Shown here: piece by piece, positions 27,154-34,420 of the stretch
How positions within the stretch are numbered: position 1 is the first letter of the stretch
Layout of the letters: every line of letters begins with the position of its first letter
Origin: Prevotellaceae bacterium UBA1743
Lineage (GTDB): Bacteria; Bacteroidota; Bacteroidia; Bacteroidales; Bacteroidaceae
DNA length: 41,884 nucleotides
NCBI GenBank assembly: GCA_002314945.1
Contig: DCHV01000043.1
Span: forward strand, 1 to 41,884
Reading direction: 5' to 3'
The notes under the pieces: model-generated
What the model saw: only the letters and a program-made list of their open reading frames with translations
The model's database searches: none
Told to the model about the DNA's origin: nothing
Position numbers and translations under genes: made by a program

Positions 27154-27774
27154 CTATAAACCAAATAATTTCATCAATCCGTTGTTCACGCCACTGAAGC
27201 CCATGAAAGCCATTGCCAATAAACCAGCGGTGACCAATGCAATAGGCATTCCCTGCATTCCTCGAGGGATGTTCATCATCGACAATTGTTCACGTATGCC
27301 AGCAAAGATAATCAAGGCCAGCGCAAAGCCGAGAGCAGTACATAGGGCGAACCACACTCCGTTGAGCAAATCAGGCTCCATCCCTGCTGCATCGTATGTT
27401 CCGTTTGCCACCAGAATGGCCACTCCCAAAATACAACAGTTGGTAGTAATTAGAGGAAGGAACACCCCTAATGCCTGATATAAGGCAGGACTCACCTTCT
27501 TCAGGATTATCTCCACCATCTGCACCAAGGCTGCAATCACCAGAATGAACGCGATGGTTTGCAGATATTCCAATCCGCATGTCACCAACACATACTGCTG
27601 GATGAGATACGTTACTACAGTAGCAATAGTCAGCACGAAAGCCACGGCCGCTCCCATGCCCATGGCGGTGTCCACCTTCTTGCTCACACCGAGGAAAGGA
27701 CAGATACCCAAGAACTGCGACAAAACGATGTTGTTGACAAAGATTGCCGTTATGAAAATCAGTATGTAAGCCAT
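27154..27774 (-). CDS. rnfA: Rnf complex subunit RnfA
   Basis: A 206-residue integral membrane protein with about six hydrophobic helices. It is one of the two core subunits of the Rnf ferredoxin:NAD+ oxidoreductase, which couples electron transfer to ion transport. RnfA marks are IFVNNIVLSQFLGICPFLGVSK and LGVFLPLITTNCCILGVA, whose Cys residues are candidate ligands of the intramembrane iron site. The C-terminus is FSGVNNGLMKLFGL. Last rnf gene in the cluster, 8 bases after rnfE. Confidence 0.95.
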   Translation of the reverse strand: MAYILIFITAIFVNNIVLSQFLGICPFLGVSKKVDTAMGMGAAVAFVLTIATVVTYLIQQYVLVTCGLEYLQTIAFILVIAALVQMVEIILKKVSPALYQALGVFLPLITTNCCILGVAILVANGTYDAAGMEPDLLNGVWFALCTALGFALALIIFAGIREQLSMMNIPRGMQGMPIALVTAGLLAMAFMGFSGVNNGLMKLFGL

Positions 27775-27782
27775 ATTCTATG

Positions 27783-28364
27783 TTATTTTTTCAGTTTGTT
27801 CACTATTGCTATCAGATAGCCAAGCGCGATGAAGGCACCAGGCGCCAATACAAAAATCAAGGCACCGTATGCTTCGGGGAAAATCTCAAAGTTGAATACT
27901 CGTCCGGTACCCAAGAACTCACGGACAGCTCCCAGCAGGGTAAGTCCCAACGTAAAACCAAGTCCCATACCGATACCATCCATAATTGAAGACAGAGGAT
28001 TGTTCTTGGCTGCAAAAGCCTCAGCGCGTCCCAGAATGATGCAGTTGACGACAATCAGCGGGATAAACAAGCCTAATGAAGCATATACATCAGGAACGTA
28101 TGCTTGGAGGCACATCTGCAAGATAGTCACAAGGGAAGCAATAACCACGATAAAGGATGGGATACGTACCATATCAGGTATCAGATTCTTAATCAGTGAA
28201 ATCAAGAAGTTGGAGAAGATGAGTACAGCCGTTGTGGCCAATCCCATCGACATTCCATTCAGAGCACTGCTTGTAGTGCCTAATGTAGGACACATACCCA
28301 GCAGGAGTACAAACGTGGGATTCTCCTTGATGATTCCATTCCACAGCACTTTCAGATTATTCAT
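27783..28364 (-). CDS. rnfE: Rnf complex subunit RnfE
   Basis: A 193-residue membrane subunit of Rnf, paralogous to RnfA and inserted with opposite topology. Family blocks are NPTFVLLLGMCPTLGTTSSALNG, VYASLGLFIPLIVVNCIILGRAEAFA, and LLGAVREFLG. The Cys residues in CPTLG and VNCIILG are probable iron-site ligands. The ATG at 28364 overlaps the end of rnfG by 8 bases and has an AAAGGAGG ribosome-binding site just upstream. The longer frame to 28454 would run inside rnfG and is rejected. Confidence 0.95.
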   Translation of the reverse strand: MNNLKVLWNGIIKENPTFVLLLGMCPTLGTTSSALNGMSMGLATTAVLIFSNFLISLIKNLIPDMVRIPSFIVVIASLVTILQMCLQAYVPDVYASLGLFIPLIVVNCIILGRAEAFAAKNNPLSSIMDGIGMGLGFTLGLTLLGAVREFLGTGRVFNFEIFPEAYGALIFVLAPGAFIALGYLIAIVNKLKK

Positions 28365-28968
28365 GATTTTCCTCCTTTCCTTCGTTGTTTTTTTGTTGCT
28401 GACTTGCACCGCTCTCCACGTCGCATTGTCCTTCGATAGCTGAATATGCAGCATTCACACAGCGTAGGAAAGCTCTGCTTGTGATAGTTGATGCCGTGAT
28501 AGCATCCACATCACCACCGTCCTTACGCACCTTCAAACTATTCTTTCCCAAGTTCTTTCCGATGATGTTACCCTTCTGGCCCTCTTGGAACCAGAATTCA
28601 GCTTTTGCGCCCAATCCCGGTGTCTCGCTTGTCTCCAGCACTTGATACCCTAAAATAGAACCTTGCCCGTCCAGACCTACCAGCACCGTCAGCTTCCCAC
28701 CGAAAGCATTCGGATCGGTTGTCTGTACCGCACAACCCTTATCGGTTTTATACACTACGCTACCATTCTCCAGGGAATCTATTTTCTGTACCACGGCAGA
28801 TTCTGCTTTCAGTACCTTGCAGATACCATCCGATAGCGTTTTAGCCTTTATTTCGTTAATAGGACCTTGAGTTAAGTCGTTCACGTATGCCAGCGCTCCT
28901 CCCGCCACTACAGCGATGAGGGTGAGGACACCAGCCATGTTATACCATGTCGATTCCAGTTTTTTCAT
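28357..28968 (-). CDS. rnfG: Rnf complex subunit RnfG (covalent FMN)
   Basis: A 203-residue periplasmic flavoprotein subunit with an N-terminal membrane anchor (about residues 9-28, AGVLTLIAVVAGGALAYV). It carries FMN attached through a phosphoester bond to Thr. The attachment region is visible as DAITASTITSRAF, matching the S/T-G/A-S-T-x-T flavinylation pattern of RnfG/NqrC. LGYQVLETSETPGLGAKAEF is the other family hallmark. It overlaps rnfD upstream by 4 bases (ATGA) and rnfE downstream by 8. A Gln/Lys-rich tail extends the C-terminus. Confidence 0.95.
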   Translation of the reverse strand: MKKLESTWYNMAGVLTLIAVVAGGALAYVNDLTQGPINEIKAKTLSDGICKVLKAESAVVQKIDSLENGSVVYKTDKGCAVQTTDPNAFGGKLTVLVGLDGQGSILGYQVLETSETPGLGAKAEFWFQEGQKGNIIGKNLGKNSLKVRKDGGDVDAITASTITSRAFLRCVNAAYSAIEGQCDVESGASQQQKNNEGKEENHE

Positions 28969-29951
28969 TTCTTTGTTACCTCCCCGAATCGTTTAGGTTT
29001 GCAATAAGTATTTATCAAAGGCGTGAAGGCGTTCATGATGAGGATAGCAAAGGACATGCCCTCTGGATAGGCACCCCAGTTGCGGATGACTACCGTCAGC
29101 AAGCCGATGCACACGCCATAGATCAGTTGTCCCTTGCCCGTCATGGGTGAAGTCACATAATCAGTAGCCATGAAGCAAGCGCCTAATATCAAGCCTCCAC
29201 TCAGCAGCACTTGCTGAGGCATGGCATACACAGGATTGGCCACATGCAGGAGGGTGGAGAATACCAACACCGTACCCAGGATGCTCACAGGGATGTGCCA
29301 AGTGATGATTTTACGCCACAGCATGAACAGACAGCCAGCCAACAGGCATAGAGCGCTCACTTCACCCAAGGAGCCACCCATGTGCCCTAACAGCATCGAC
29401 ATTGTGTCAGGCAGATCGTGCAGCAGACTTGCATCGCCTGTGGCAATAGCACCAGACATGATGCTCAGCGGTGTAGCAGCCGTTTCGGCGTCCAGATAAC
29501 TTGCCATCTGTCCCGGTACGGGCCACGATGTCATCTGTACGGGGAAGGAGATGAGCAGAAACACACGCCCTACCAAAGCAGGATTGAAAGGATTCTGTCC
29601 CAATCCTCCGAATGTCATTTTTCCGATACCAATAGCCACCAGTGCACCGAGGATGATGATCCAGAGGGGGAGGTTACTCGGCAGATTGAAGCCAAGCAAC
29701 AAACCAGTTAGTACTGCACTGCCATCACAGATGGTAGTTTCCTCGCGTTTGAGGATAAATCGGGTGATTGCCCATTCAAAGAATACACATGCCAACACTG
29801 AAGTTGCCAGCACGATGGCAGCACCCAAGCCGAAGAACCACAGCGAAGCCGCCAGCATAGGAAGCAAGGCCAGACATACCCCATACATATTTTTCTGTAT
29901 GGAGTCTCCGCTATGTACATGAGGCGATAATGATACAATCAGTTTATTCAT
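28965..29951 (-). CDS. rnfD: Rnf complex subunit RnfD (covalent FMN)
   Basis: A 328-residue polytopic membrane subunit of the Rnf ion-translocating module, homologous to NqrB. Family blocks are LIVSLSPHVHSGDSIQKNMYGV, TGLLLGFNLPSNLPLWI, and FGGLGQNPFNPALVGRVFLL. ATDYVTSPMTGKGQLIYG and NWGAYPEGMSFAILIMNAFTPLI follow. The flavinylation site is probably Thr160 in DAETAATPLS. It starts 9 bases after rnfC and its end overlaps rnfG by 4 bases. Confidence 0.96.
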   Translation of the reverse strand: MNKLIVSLSPHVHSGDSIQKNMYGVCLALLPMLAASLWFFGLGAAIVLATSVLACVFFEWAITRFILKREETTICDGSAVLTGLLLGFNLPSNLPLWIIILGALVAIGIGKMTFGGLGQNPFNPALVGRVFLLISFPVQMTSWPVPGQMASYLDAETAATPLSIMSGAIATGDASLLHDLPDTMSMLLGHMGGSLGEVSALCLLAGCLFMLWRKIITWHIPVSILGTVLVFSTLLHVANPVYAMPQQVLLSGGLILGACFMATDYVTSPMTGKGQLIYGVCIGLLTVVIRNWGAYPEGMSFAILIMNAFTPLINTYCKPKRFGEVTKK

Positions 29952-29960
29952 AGTTCCTTG

Positions 29961-31322
29961 TCATTTTTTACTTTGTGAATTTGCGGCAGCACGTCCGCGG
30001 ATGATGCCCATCACGGTCGTCTTACCCAGTCGAATCAGGTCGAGCAACGGACGATGACTGGGACAAGTGAAGGCACACGAACCGCATTCGATACAACTTA
30101 CGATGTCATTTTCTTCTGCTACATCCCATTGATGCTGACCACTTGCCACGGACAGCAGATAAGGTTCCAAGCCCATGGGACAGGCATTCACGCACTTGGC
30201 ACAACGGATACAAGGATCAGGCTTCACGCGACGCGCTTCCTTCTCCGTCATCACCAACAATCCGCTCGAGCCCTTTGTCATAGGCACTTCCAGACTTATC
30301 AGCGCCTTTCCCATCATGGGGCCACCACCTATTATCTTACCCGTATCTTCGGGTAATCCGCCACATTCCTCGATCAGTTGTTGGAAAGGTGTTCCCAGAC
30401 GCGCCAATAGGTTACTGGGATTCTGCACACTCTTGCCCGTCACTGTGATTACACGGTCAATCAGAGGTTTGTTCTTCATCACCGCTTGATATACGGCATA
30501 GGCAGTACCTACATTCTGCACCACGGCACCCACGCTGATGGGTAAGGCTGGCGGAGCAGGCACCTGACGACCTATCACAGCGTCTATCAGTTGTTTCTCA
30601 CCTCCCTGAGGATATTTCACTTTTAGGGGAACCACCTGGATATTGGCCATACTTGCCGTCTTTTCTTTCATCAGAGCGATGGCATCAGGCTTGTTGTTCT
30701 CTATGCCTATATAGCCCTTGTCCACTCCTGCAGCCCTCATAAGCAACTGTACACCCACCAAAATCTCGTCGGCATGTTCCAGCATCAGACGATGGTCGGC
30801 TGTCAGATAGGGTTCACATTCCACTGCATTGATGATCACGCATTCAGCTTTGGAACCTGGCGGAGGACACAGTTTCACATGGCAGGGGAACGTAGCACCT
30901 CCCATACCGACAATGCCCGCTTGCTTGATCTTCTCTATGATAGTTTTTCCGTCCAGATCTTTCCTATCGTCCATTCTCACCAGCGTGGCGCTACGATCAA
31001 TGGTGTCCTCCCATTCATCTCCCTCCACATCCACATATACGGCCATGCGGCGGGTATCACTGGCATCCAGAGCCACATCTACCTTGCTTACCTTGCCCGA
31101 TACACTGGAATATACGGGAGCTGAAACAAAGCCTCCTGGTTCTCCCAACAGAGTACCCACTTTCACTATGTCACCCTTCTTTACTACTGGTTTGGCAGGT
31201 GCTCCAATATGCTGGAACATACTGAATACTGCCTGTTTGGGTAGATTCGCCTCACGAATGGGGCTACCTGCCGACAGTTTATTCTCTGCGGGATGTACAC
31301 CACCTATTTTGAATGTATTCAT
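29961..31322 (-). CDS. rnfC: Rnf complex subunit RnfC
   Basis: A 453-residue peripheral cytoplasmic subunit that holds the NADH/FMN site and two [4Fe-4S] clusters. The N-terminal GGVHPAENKLSAGSPI block, the MGGATFPCHVKLCPP motif and the INAVECEPYLTADHRLMLEH motif match NqrF/Nuo51-like RnfC. The ferredoxin motifs CIRCAKCVNACP and CIECGSCAFTCP lie near the C-terminus. The long Lys/Ala-rich tail of gamma-proteobacterial RnfC is absent, as in Bacteroidetes and Clostridia. Start 31322 is 14 bases after rnfB. Confidence 0.96.
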   Translation of the reverse strand: MNTFKIGGVHPAENKLSAGSPIREANLPKQAVFSMFQHIGAPAKPVVKKGDIVKVGTLLGEPGGFVSAPVYSSVSGKVSKVDVALDASDTRRMAVYVDVEGDEWEDTIDRSATLVRMDDRKDLDGKTIIEKIKQAGIVGMGGATFPCHVKLCPPPGSKAECVIINAVECEPYLTADHRLMLEHADEILVGVQLLMRAAGVDKGYIGIENNKPDAIALMKEKTASMANIQVVPLKVKYPQGGEKQLIDAVIGRQVPAPPALPISVGAVVQNVGTAYAVYQAVMKNKPLIDRVITVTGKSVQNPSNLLARLGTPFQQLIEECGGLPEDTGKIIGGGPMMGKALISLEVPMTKGSSGLLVMTEKEARRVKPDPCIRCAKCVNACPMGLEPYLLSVASGQHQWDVAEENDIVSCIECGSCAFTCPSHRPLLDLIRLGKTTVMGIIRGRAAANSQSKK

Positions 31323-31336
31323 GTCTGCTATCTATA

Positions 31337-32224
31337 TTATTCTTGATTTGAGGTTTCTGTAGTCGTCTTTTCTCCTTCTGGTACACTCGGTTTCTTCGGA
31401 GGGAAGTTGAAGGCATGGATGGCACCCCGAGGACAAGCCTCTTCACACTTGCGGCAAAGACGACATTTGTCGGGATCTATTCGTGCCAAATTGGCATCCA
31501 GGGTGATAGCTTCAAACTTCTCGCACGTCTTCACGCATTTCCCGCATCCGATACAGCTGTTCTTGCACTCTTTCACGGCCAGGGCTCCCTTGTCCTTGTT
31601 GTTGCACAATACCGCCATTCTACGTCCTTTGGGGCCAAGGGGACGCAATTCGATGATGCCTCGTGGACAAGTCTTGGCACACACGCCGCACCCCGTACAC
31701 TTACTCTCATCCACCTGAGCGATGCGAGTCACGGGATCCACCTTGATAGCGCCAAAGAGACAGGCGTGTTCGCAGTCACCCTCACCCAGACAACCATATA
31801 GGCATTGCGTCTCGCCCATACCCGTCATATTCTGGATACGACAACTGTGTACTCCATCAAATTCCACTCCATGAGGACGAGCGTCACAGGTACCCGAGCA
31901 ATGTACCACAGCCACCTTGGGAGCAGCAGAACTGGCTTGCATCCCCAGTACGGAAGCAACTTGTTCCATCACCGCCTGGCCGCCTACGGGACACAACTTA
32001 CCGTCCAAACTACCTTCATCAGCTGCATTCACACAAGCAGCTGCAAATCCACCGCATCCGGGATAACCACATCCGCCACAGTTGGCTTGCGGCAACACTT
32101 CTGCCACCTGTGCGATACGAGGATCTTCATGCACGGCAAACTTGTGGGATGCAAAGAACAGGATGAGAGCCGAGGCCAATCCTATCACGCCCAACACAAT
32201 TACAGCAATCAAAATGGTATTCAT
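31337..32224 (-). CDS. rnfB: Rnf complex subunit RnfB (multi-cluster ferredoxin)
   Basis: A 295-residue entry subunit that takes electrons from reduced ferredoxin. One N-terminal membrane helix (about residues 4-25) is followed by the four-Cys domain ANCGGCGYPGCGGFA. Several ferredoxin-type motifs then appear: LYGCLGEGDCEHAC, CTGCGVCAKTCPRG, CIGCGKCVKTC, and CRLCRKCEEACPRG. This large number of clusters matches the long RnfB of Bacteroidetes. The C-terminal tail (FPPKKPSVPEGEKTT) is charged. First true rnf gene, 14 bases after rseC. Confidence 0.96.
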   Translation of the reverse strand: MNTILIAVIVLGVIGLASALILFFASHKFAVHEDPRIAQVAEVLPQANCGGCGYPGCGGFAAACVNAADEGSLDGKLCPVGGQAVMEQVASVLGMQASSAAPKVAVVHCSGTCDARPHGVEFDGVHSCRIQNMTGMGETQCLYGCLGEGDCEHACLFGAIKVDPVTRIAQVDESKCTGCGVCAKTCPRGIIELRPLGPKGRRMAVLCNNKDKGALAVKECKNSCIGCGKCVKTCEKFEAITLDANLARIDPDKCRLCRKCEEACPRGAIHAFNFPPKKPSVPEGEKTTTETSNQE

Positions 32225-32238
32225 ATATCAATCGTTTC

Positions 32239-32652
32239 TTATAATTTTTTTATTTCGAAATTCAGTTTTCGTGCAATCCTATTCCTATACAGGCGCAGGA
32301 CGCAGAAATAGACACACACAAGGCCCAGAGCTCCCAATGCCGCACGCCCATCGTTCCACAGGCGTGTCAAGAGCGACAATCCAGACAATAATAATAAAAT
32401 AGGTATTACATACGCCACGAACACGGCCCACCTGCCCATAGCATCGTCAACCGTCACCATCACGCGATCTCCAGCAGAAAAACATTCCGGTTGAGGGTAG
32501 TGGATTTCCATTCTTTTCCCCTTCTCCTCCCCGTTCTTACACAAATGGGCAGCAGCACATCCTCCGCACTCCGAAGTTTGTGCGACACGTACCACAACGA
32601 GTTGGTCCCCCACCCGCTCCACAGTACCAATATGCTCAATTTTCCGGCCCAT
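32239..32652 (-). CDS. rseC: RseC/SoxR-reducing system family protein
   Basis: A 137-residue membrane protein with a soluble N-terminal domain containing SECGGCAAAHLC, the Cys cluster of the RseC_MucC family. Two hydrophobic helices follow (about residues 76-95 and 105-122). In Escherichia coli RseC works with Rsx (Rnf-type) proteins to keep SoxR reduced. In Bacteroidetes this gene commonly leads the rnf operon. Here it is the first gene, with a consensus promoter 27 bases upstream. Its exact role here is not known; assembly or maturation of Rnf is one possibility. Confidence 0.92.
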   Translation of the reverse strand: MGRKIEHIGTVERVGDQLVVVRVAQTSECGGCAAAHLCKNGEEKGKRMEIHYPQPECFSAGDRVMVTVDDAMGRWAVFVAYVIPILLLLSGLSLLTRLWNDGRAALGALGLVCVYFCVLRLYRNRIARKLNFEIKKL

Positions 32653-32678
32653 TTCTTTATCTTTTCTTATAATTCTTG

Positions 32679-32709
32679 CAAAATTACGAATAAGCGAGAG
32701 AAATACAAA
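32679..32709 (-). promoter_or_regulatory. Consensus promoter of the rseC-rnf operon (repeat copy 1)
   Basis: On the minus strand TTTG (32709-32706) and TAatTTTG (32686-32679) are separated by exactly 19 bases, with a predicted start about 20 bases before the rseC ATG. The -33 box and spacer belong to the first copy of a repeated module. Confidence 0.82.
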
Positions 32710-32910
32710 ATAAACGGGAGTATATTTTTATTTCCGAGCGTGAGTAATTTCGGGCGAATGCCCAAAGGTACGATTAAGCGAGAGAAAAACAAAATTTATT
32801 TTGATTTTTCCGAGCGTGAGTACCTTCGAACGACAGTTCAGAGTTACGAATAAGCGAGAGAAATACAAAATAAACGGGAGTATATTTTTATTTCAGGCGT
32901 GAGTTGTTTC
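32684..32910. repeat. Three tandem promoter-bearing repeat modules upstream of rseC
   Basis: Three modules of about 60-70 bases lie at 32684-32752, 32769-32828 and 32844-32910. Copies 1 and 3 are identical over 51 bases (32684-32734 and 32844-32894). Each starts with ACGA(A/T)TAAGCGAGAGAAA and ends with an inverted-like arm (CCGAGCGTGAGTA, or AGGCGTGAGTT in copy 3), giving a quasi-palindrome around an A/T-rich centre. Read on the minus strand, each contains TTTG, 19 bases, then TAatTTTG (copy 1), TAccTTTG (copy 2, 32770-32763) or TAacTcTG (copy 3, degraded). Copies 1 and 2 are thus consensus promoters facing rseC. Confidence 0.85.
32763..32793 (-). promoter_or_regulatory. Second consensus promoter facing rseC (repeat copy 2)
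   Basis: The minus strand reads TTTG (32793-32790), 19 bases, TAccTTTG (32770-32763), a full consensus match. It would give a transcript with a leader of about 100 bases before rseC. Confidence 0.7.
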
Positions 32911-32961
32911 AGACAAAGGCACGTTAGGCTTCGTGTCACAATGACCAACTTGCGTCCACCC

Positions 32962-32989
32962 ATAACGCACCTATAACGCAGAGATAACG
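32962..32989. promoter_or_regulatory. Three ATAACG boxes with 11-base period
   Basis: ATAACG occurs at 32962-32967, 32973-32978 and 32984-32989, each 11 bases from the next, so all three lie on nearly the same face of the helix. It lies upstream of the rseC promoters and downstream of the EamA stop. A regulator site is an inference. Confidence 0.45.
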
Positions 32990-33033
32990 GAAGTACTATG
33001 ATTGGGTTATGTCTGAATATTGGCTGAGGGGCC

Positions 33034-33945
33034 TCATCGATGACGCATACATCTACGCACAAGTCCTCCTGTGGTAGTGAGCAAGACAGCCAGAAGGACG
33101 AGAAGAATCCCCACACAATTGGTAGCTGTAAGAACCCCTCCGAAGACCATCACGCTGACGGCAAGGGCTGTGAGCGGTTCGAGTGCTCCGAGGATGGCTG
33201 CTGGTGTCTCCCCTACAATACGGATGCTCTGAGCGATAAAGACCATGGACATAAACGTAGGAAACAAGCCAAGACCAAGGCTATCAAGCCATAGCATAGG
33301 GGTGCTGAGGGGTTGCAAAGCCTGACCGCGAACAACGAGGATAACAAGAAAGAAGAGGAGGCCGAAGAGCATGGCGTAGAAGGTGAGTTGGTAGGAGGAG
33401 AGGGCATGAAGTCCACCCTTGTTTACCCCGATGATATAGAAAGCATAGGATAGCGAGGAAGCTATGACGAGCAGGACACCTATGGGATGGAGTGTGGTGC
33501 CTCCCTCGCCATGATACAGGAGGCTGATACCGATGAAAGCAAGGAAGAGGGCAACCACCTTGTGAAGACGGAGCCGCTCGTGAAAGAATGCAGCCATGAG
33601 CAGAGCCACAAACAGAGGATAGGTGAACAGGATGGTGGATGCAATACCTGAATCGAGATAGTTGTAGGAGAGGAACAGAGTGAGGCTGGAGAGGCCAAAG
33701 AGCACGCCCATACCAGCAAGGAGGAACACCTGACGCAAGGTGAGTCGGAACGATTCCCTACGCAGAAGCATAACTATTGCAGTCAAGGCTACGGCAAAGA
33801 GATATCGGTAGATGAGTACGCTCTCGGTGGTCATCCCCTGAGCATACTGAGGGATGGCAAAGAAGGGGTTGAGCCCATAGCAAACGGAAGCGATGATGCC
33901 GAGCGTATATCCTACAGCCTTGTTCTGACGCCTGAGTCCTGCCAT
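33034..33945 (-). CDS. EamA/DMT family transporter
   Basis: A 303-residue inner-membrane protein with about ten hydrophobic helices arranged as two EamA (drug/metabolite transporter) repeats. The first contains SVCYGLNPFFAIPQYAQGM and ILFTYPLFVALLMAAFFHERL. The second contains IASSLSYAFYIIGVNKGGL and ETPAAILGALEPLTALAVSVMVFG. The substrate cannot be predicted from sequence; amino acid or metabolite efflux is usual. The ATG at 33945 begins one base after the rlmH stop, so it is preferred over the in-frame ATG at 33972, which would overlap rlmH by 26 bases. Last gene of the pepD operon. Confidence 0.9.
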   Translation of the reverse strand: MAGLRRQNKAVGYTLGIIASVCYGLNPFFAIPQYAQGMTTESVLIYRYLFAVALTAIVMLLRRESFRLTLRQVFLLAGMGVLFGLSSLTLFLSYNYLDSGIASTILFTYPLFVALLMAAFFHERLRLHKVVALFLAFIGISLLYHGEGGTTLHPIGVLLVIASSLSYAFYIIGVNKGGLHALSSYQLTFYAMLFGLLFFLVILVVRGQALQPLSTPMLWLDSLGLGLFPTFMSMVFIAQSIRIVGETPAAILGALEPLTALAVSVMVFGGVLTATNCVGILLVLLAVLLTTTGGLVRRCMRHR

Positions 33946-33946
33946 T

Positions 33947-34420
33947 TCACTCGTGATGATAGGGTTCGCCATGGAGGATGGTCATGGCACGATATATCTG
34001 CTCGACAAAAAGGAGACGTATCATCTGGTGGCTGAGTGTCATCTGGCTAAGGCTCACTTTCTCCTGCCCCAAGGCATAGATATCGGGAGAAAAGCCGTAG
34101 GGTCCTCCCACGAGAAAAACAAGACGTCGAGGGCTGGAGGCCATGCGCTTCTGCATCCAACGGGCAAACTCCATGCTACGCATCTCTGCTCCGTGCTCGT
34201 CGAGAAGAACAAGGTAATCACCTGGCTGAAGGGCTTTGCGGATGAGTTCGCCCTCCTTCTCCTTCTGTGCCGCCTCGCTCAGATTGCGGGTGGAACGGAG
34301 TTCGGGTATCACCTCGAGTGAGAAGGGTATGTAATGATTGACACGTGCTACATATTCCTCGATACTGGCCGTAAAATGCTTGTCGGTGGTACGCCCCACC
34401 ACCATGAGGACGGTTTTCAT
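33947..34420 (-). CDS. rlmH: 23S rRNA pseudouridine-1915 N3-methyltransferase RlmH
   Basis: A 157-residue SPOUT-class methyltransferase that adds the N3 methyl to pseudouridine 1915 in helix 69 of 23S rRNA, using S-adenosylmethionine. The family length (155-160) and motifs are exact: LLDEHGAEMRSMEFA, FLVGGPYGFSPDI, and the C-terminal SQMTLSHQMIRLLFVEQIYRA stretch ending HGEPYHHE. The ATG at 34420 overlaps the stop of the beta-helix gene as ATGA. The ATG at 34438 would add six residues and is less likely. Confidence 0.97.
   Translation of the reverse strand: MKTVLMVVGRTTDKHFTASIEEYVARVNHYIPFSLEVIPELRSTRNLSEAAQKEKEGELIRKALQPGDYLVLLDEHGAEMRSMEFARWMQKRMASSPRRLVFLVGGPYGFSPDIYALGQEKVSLSQMTLSHQMIRLLFVEQIYRAMTILHGEPYHHE

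Noticed and set aside
32684..32910. Possible short CRISPR array
   Set aside because: There are only three units, of uneven length and 75-85 base spacing, with conserved rather than variable interiors, promoter elements inside, and no cas genes nearby.
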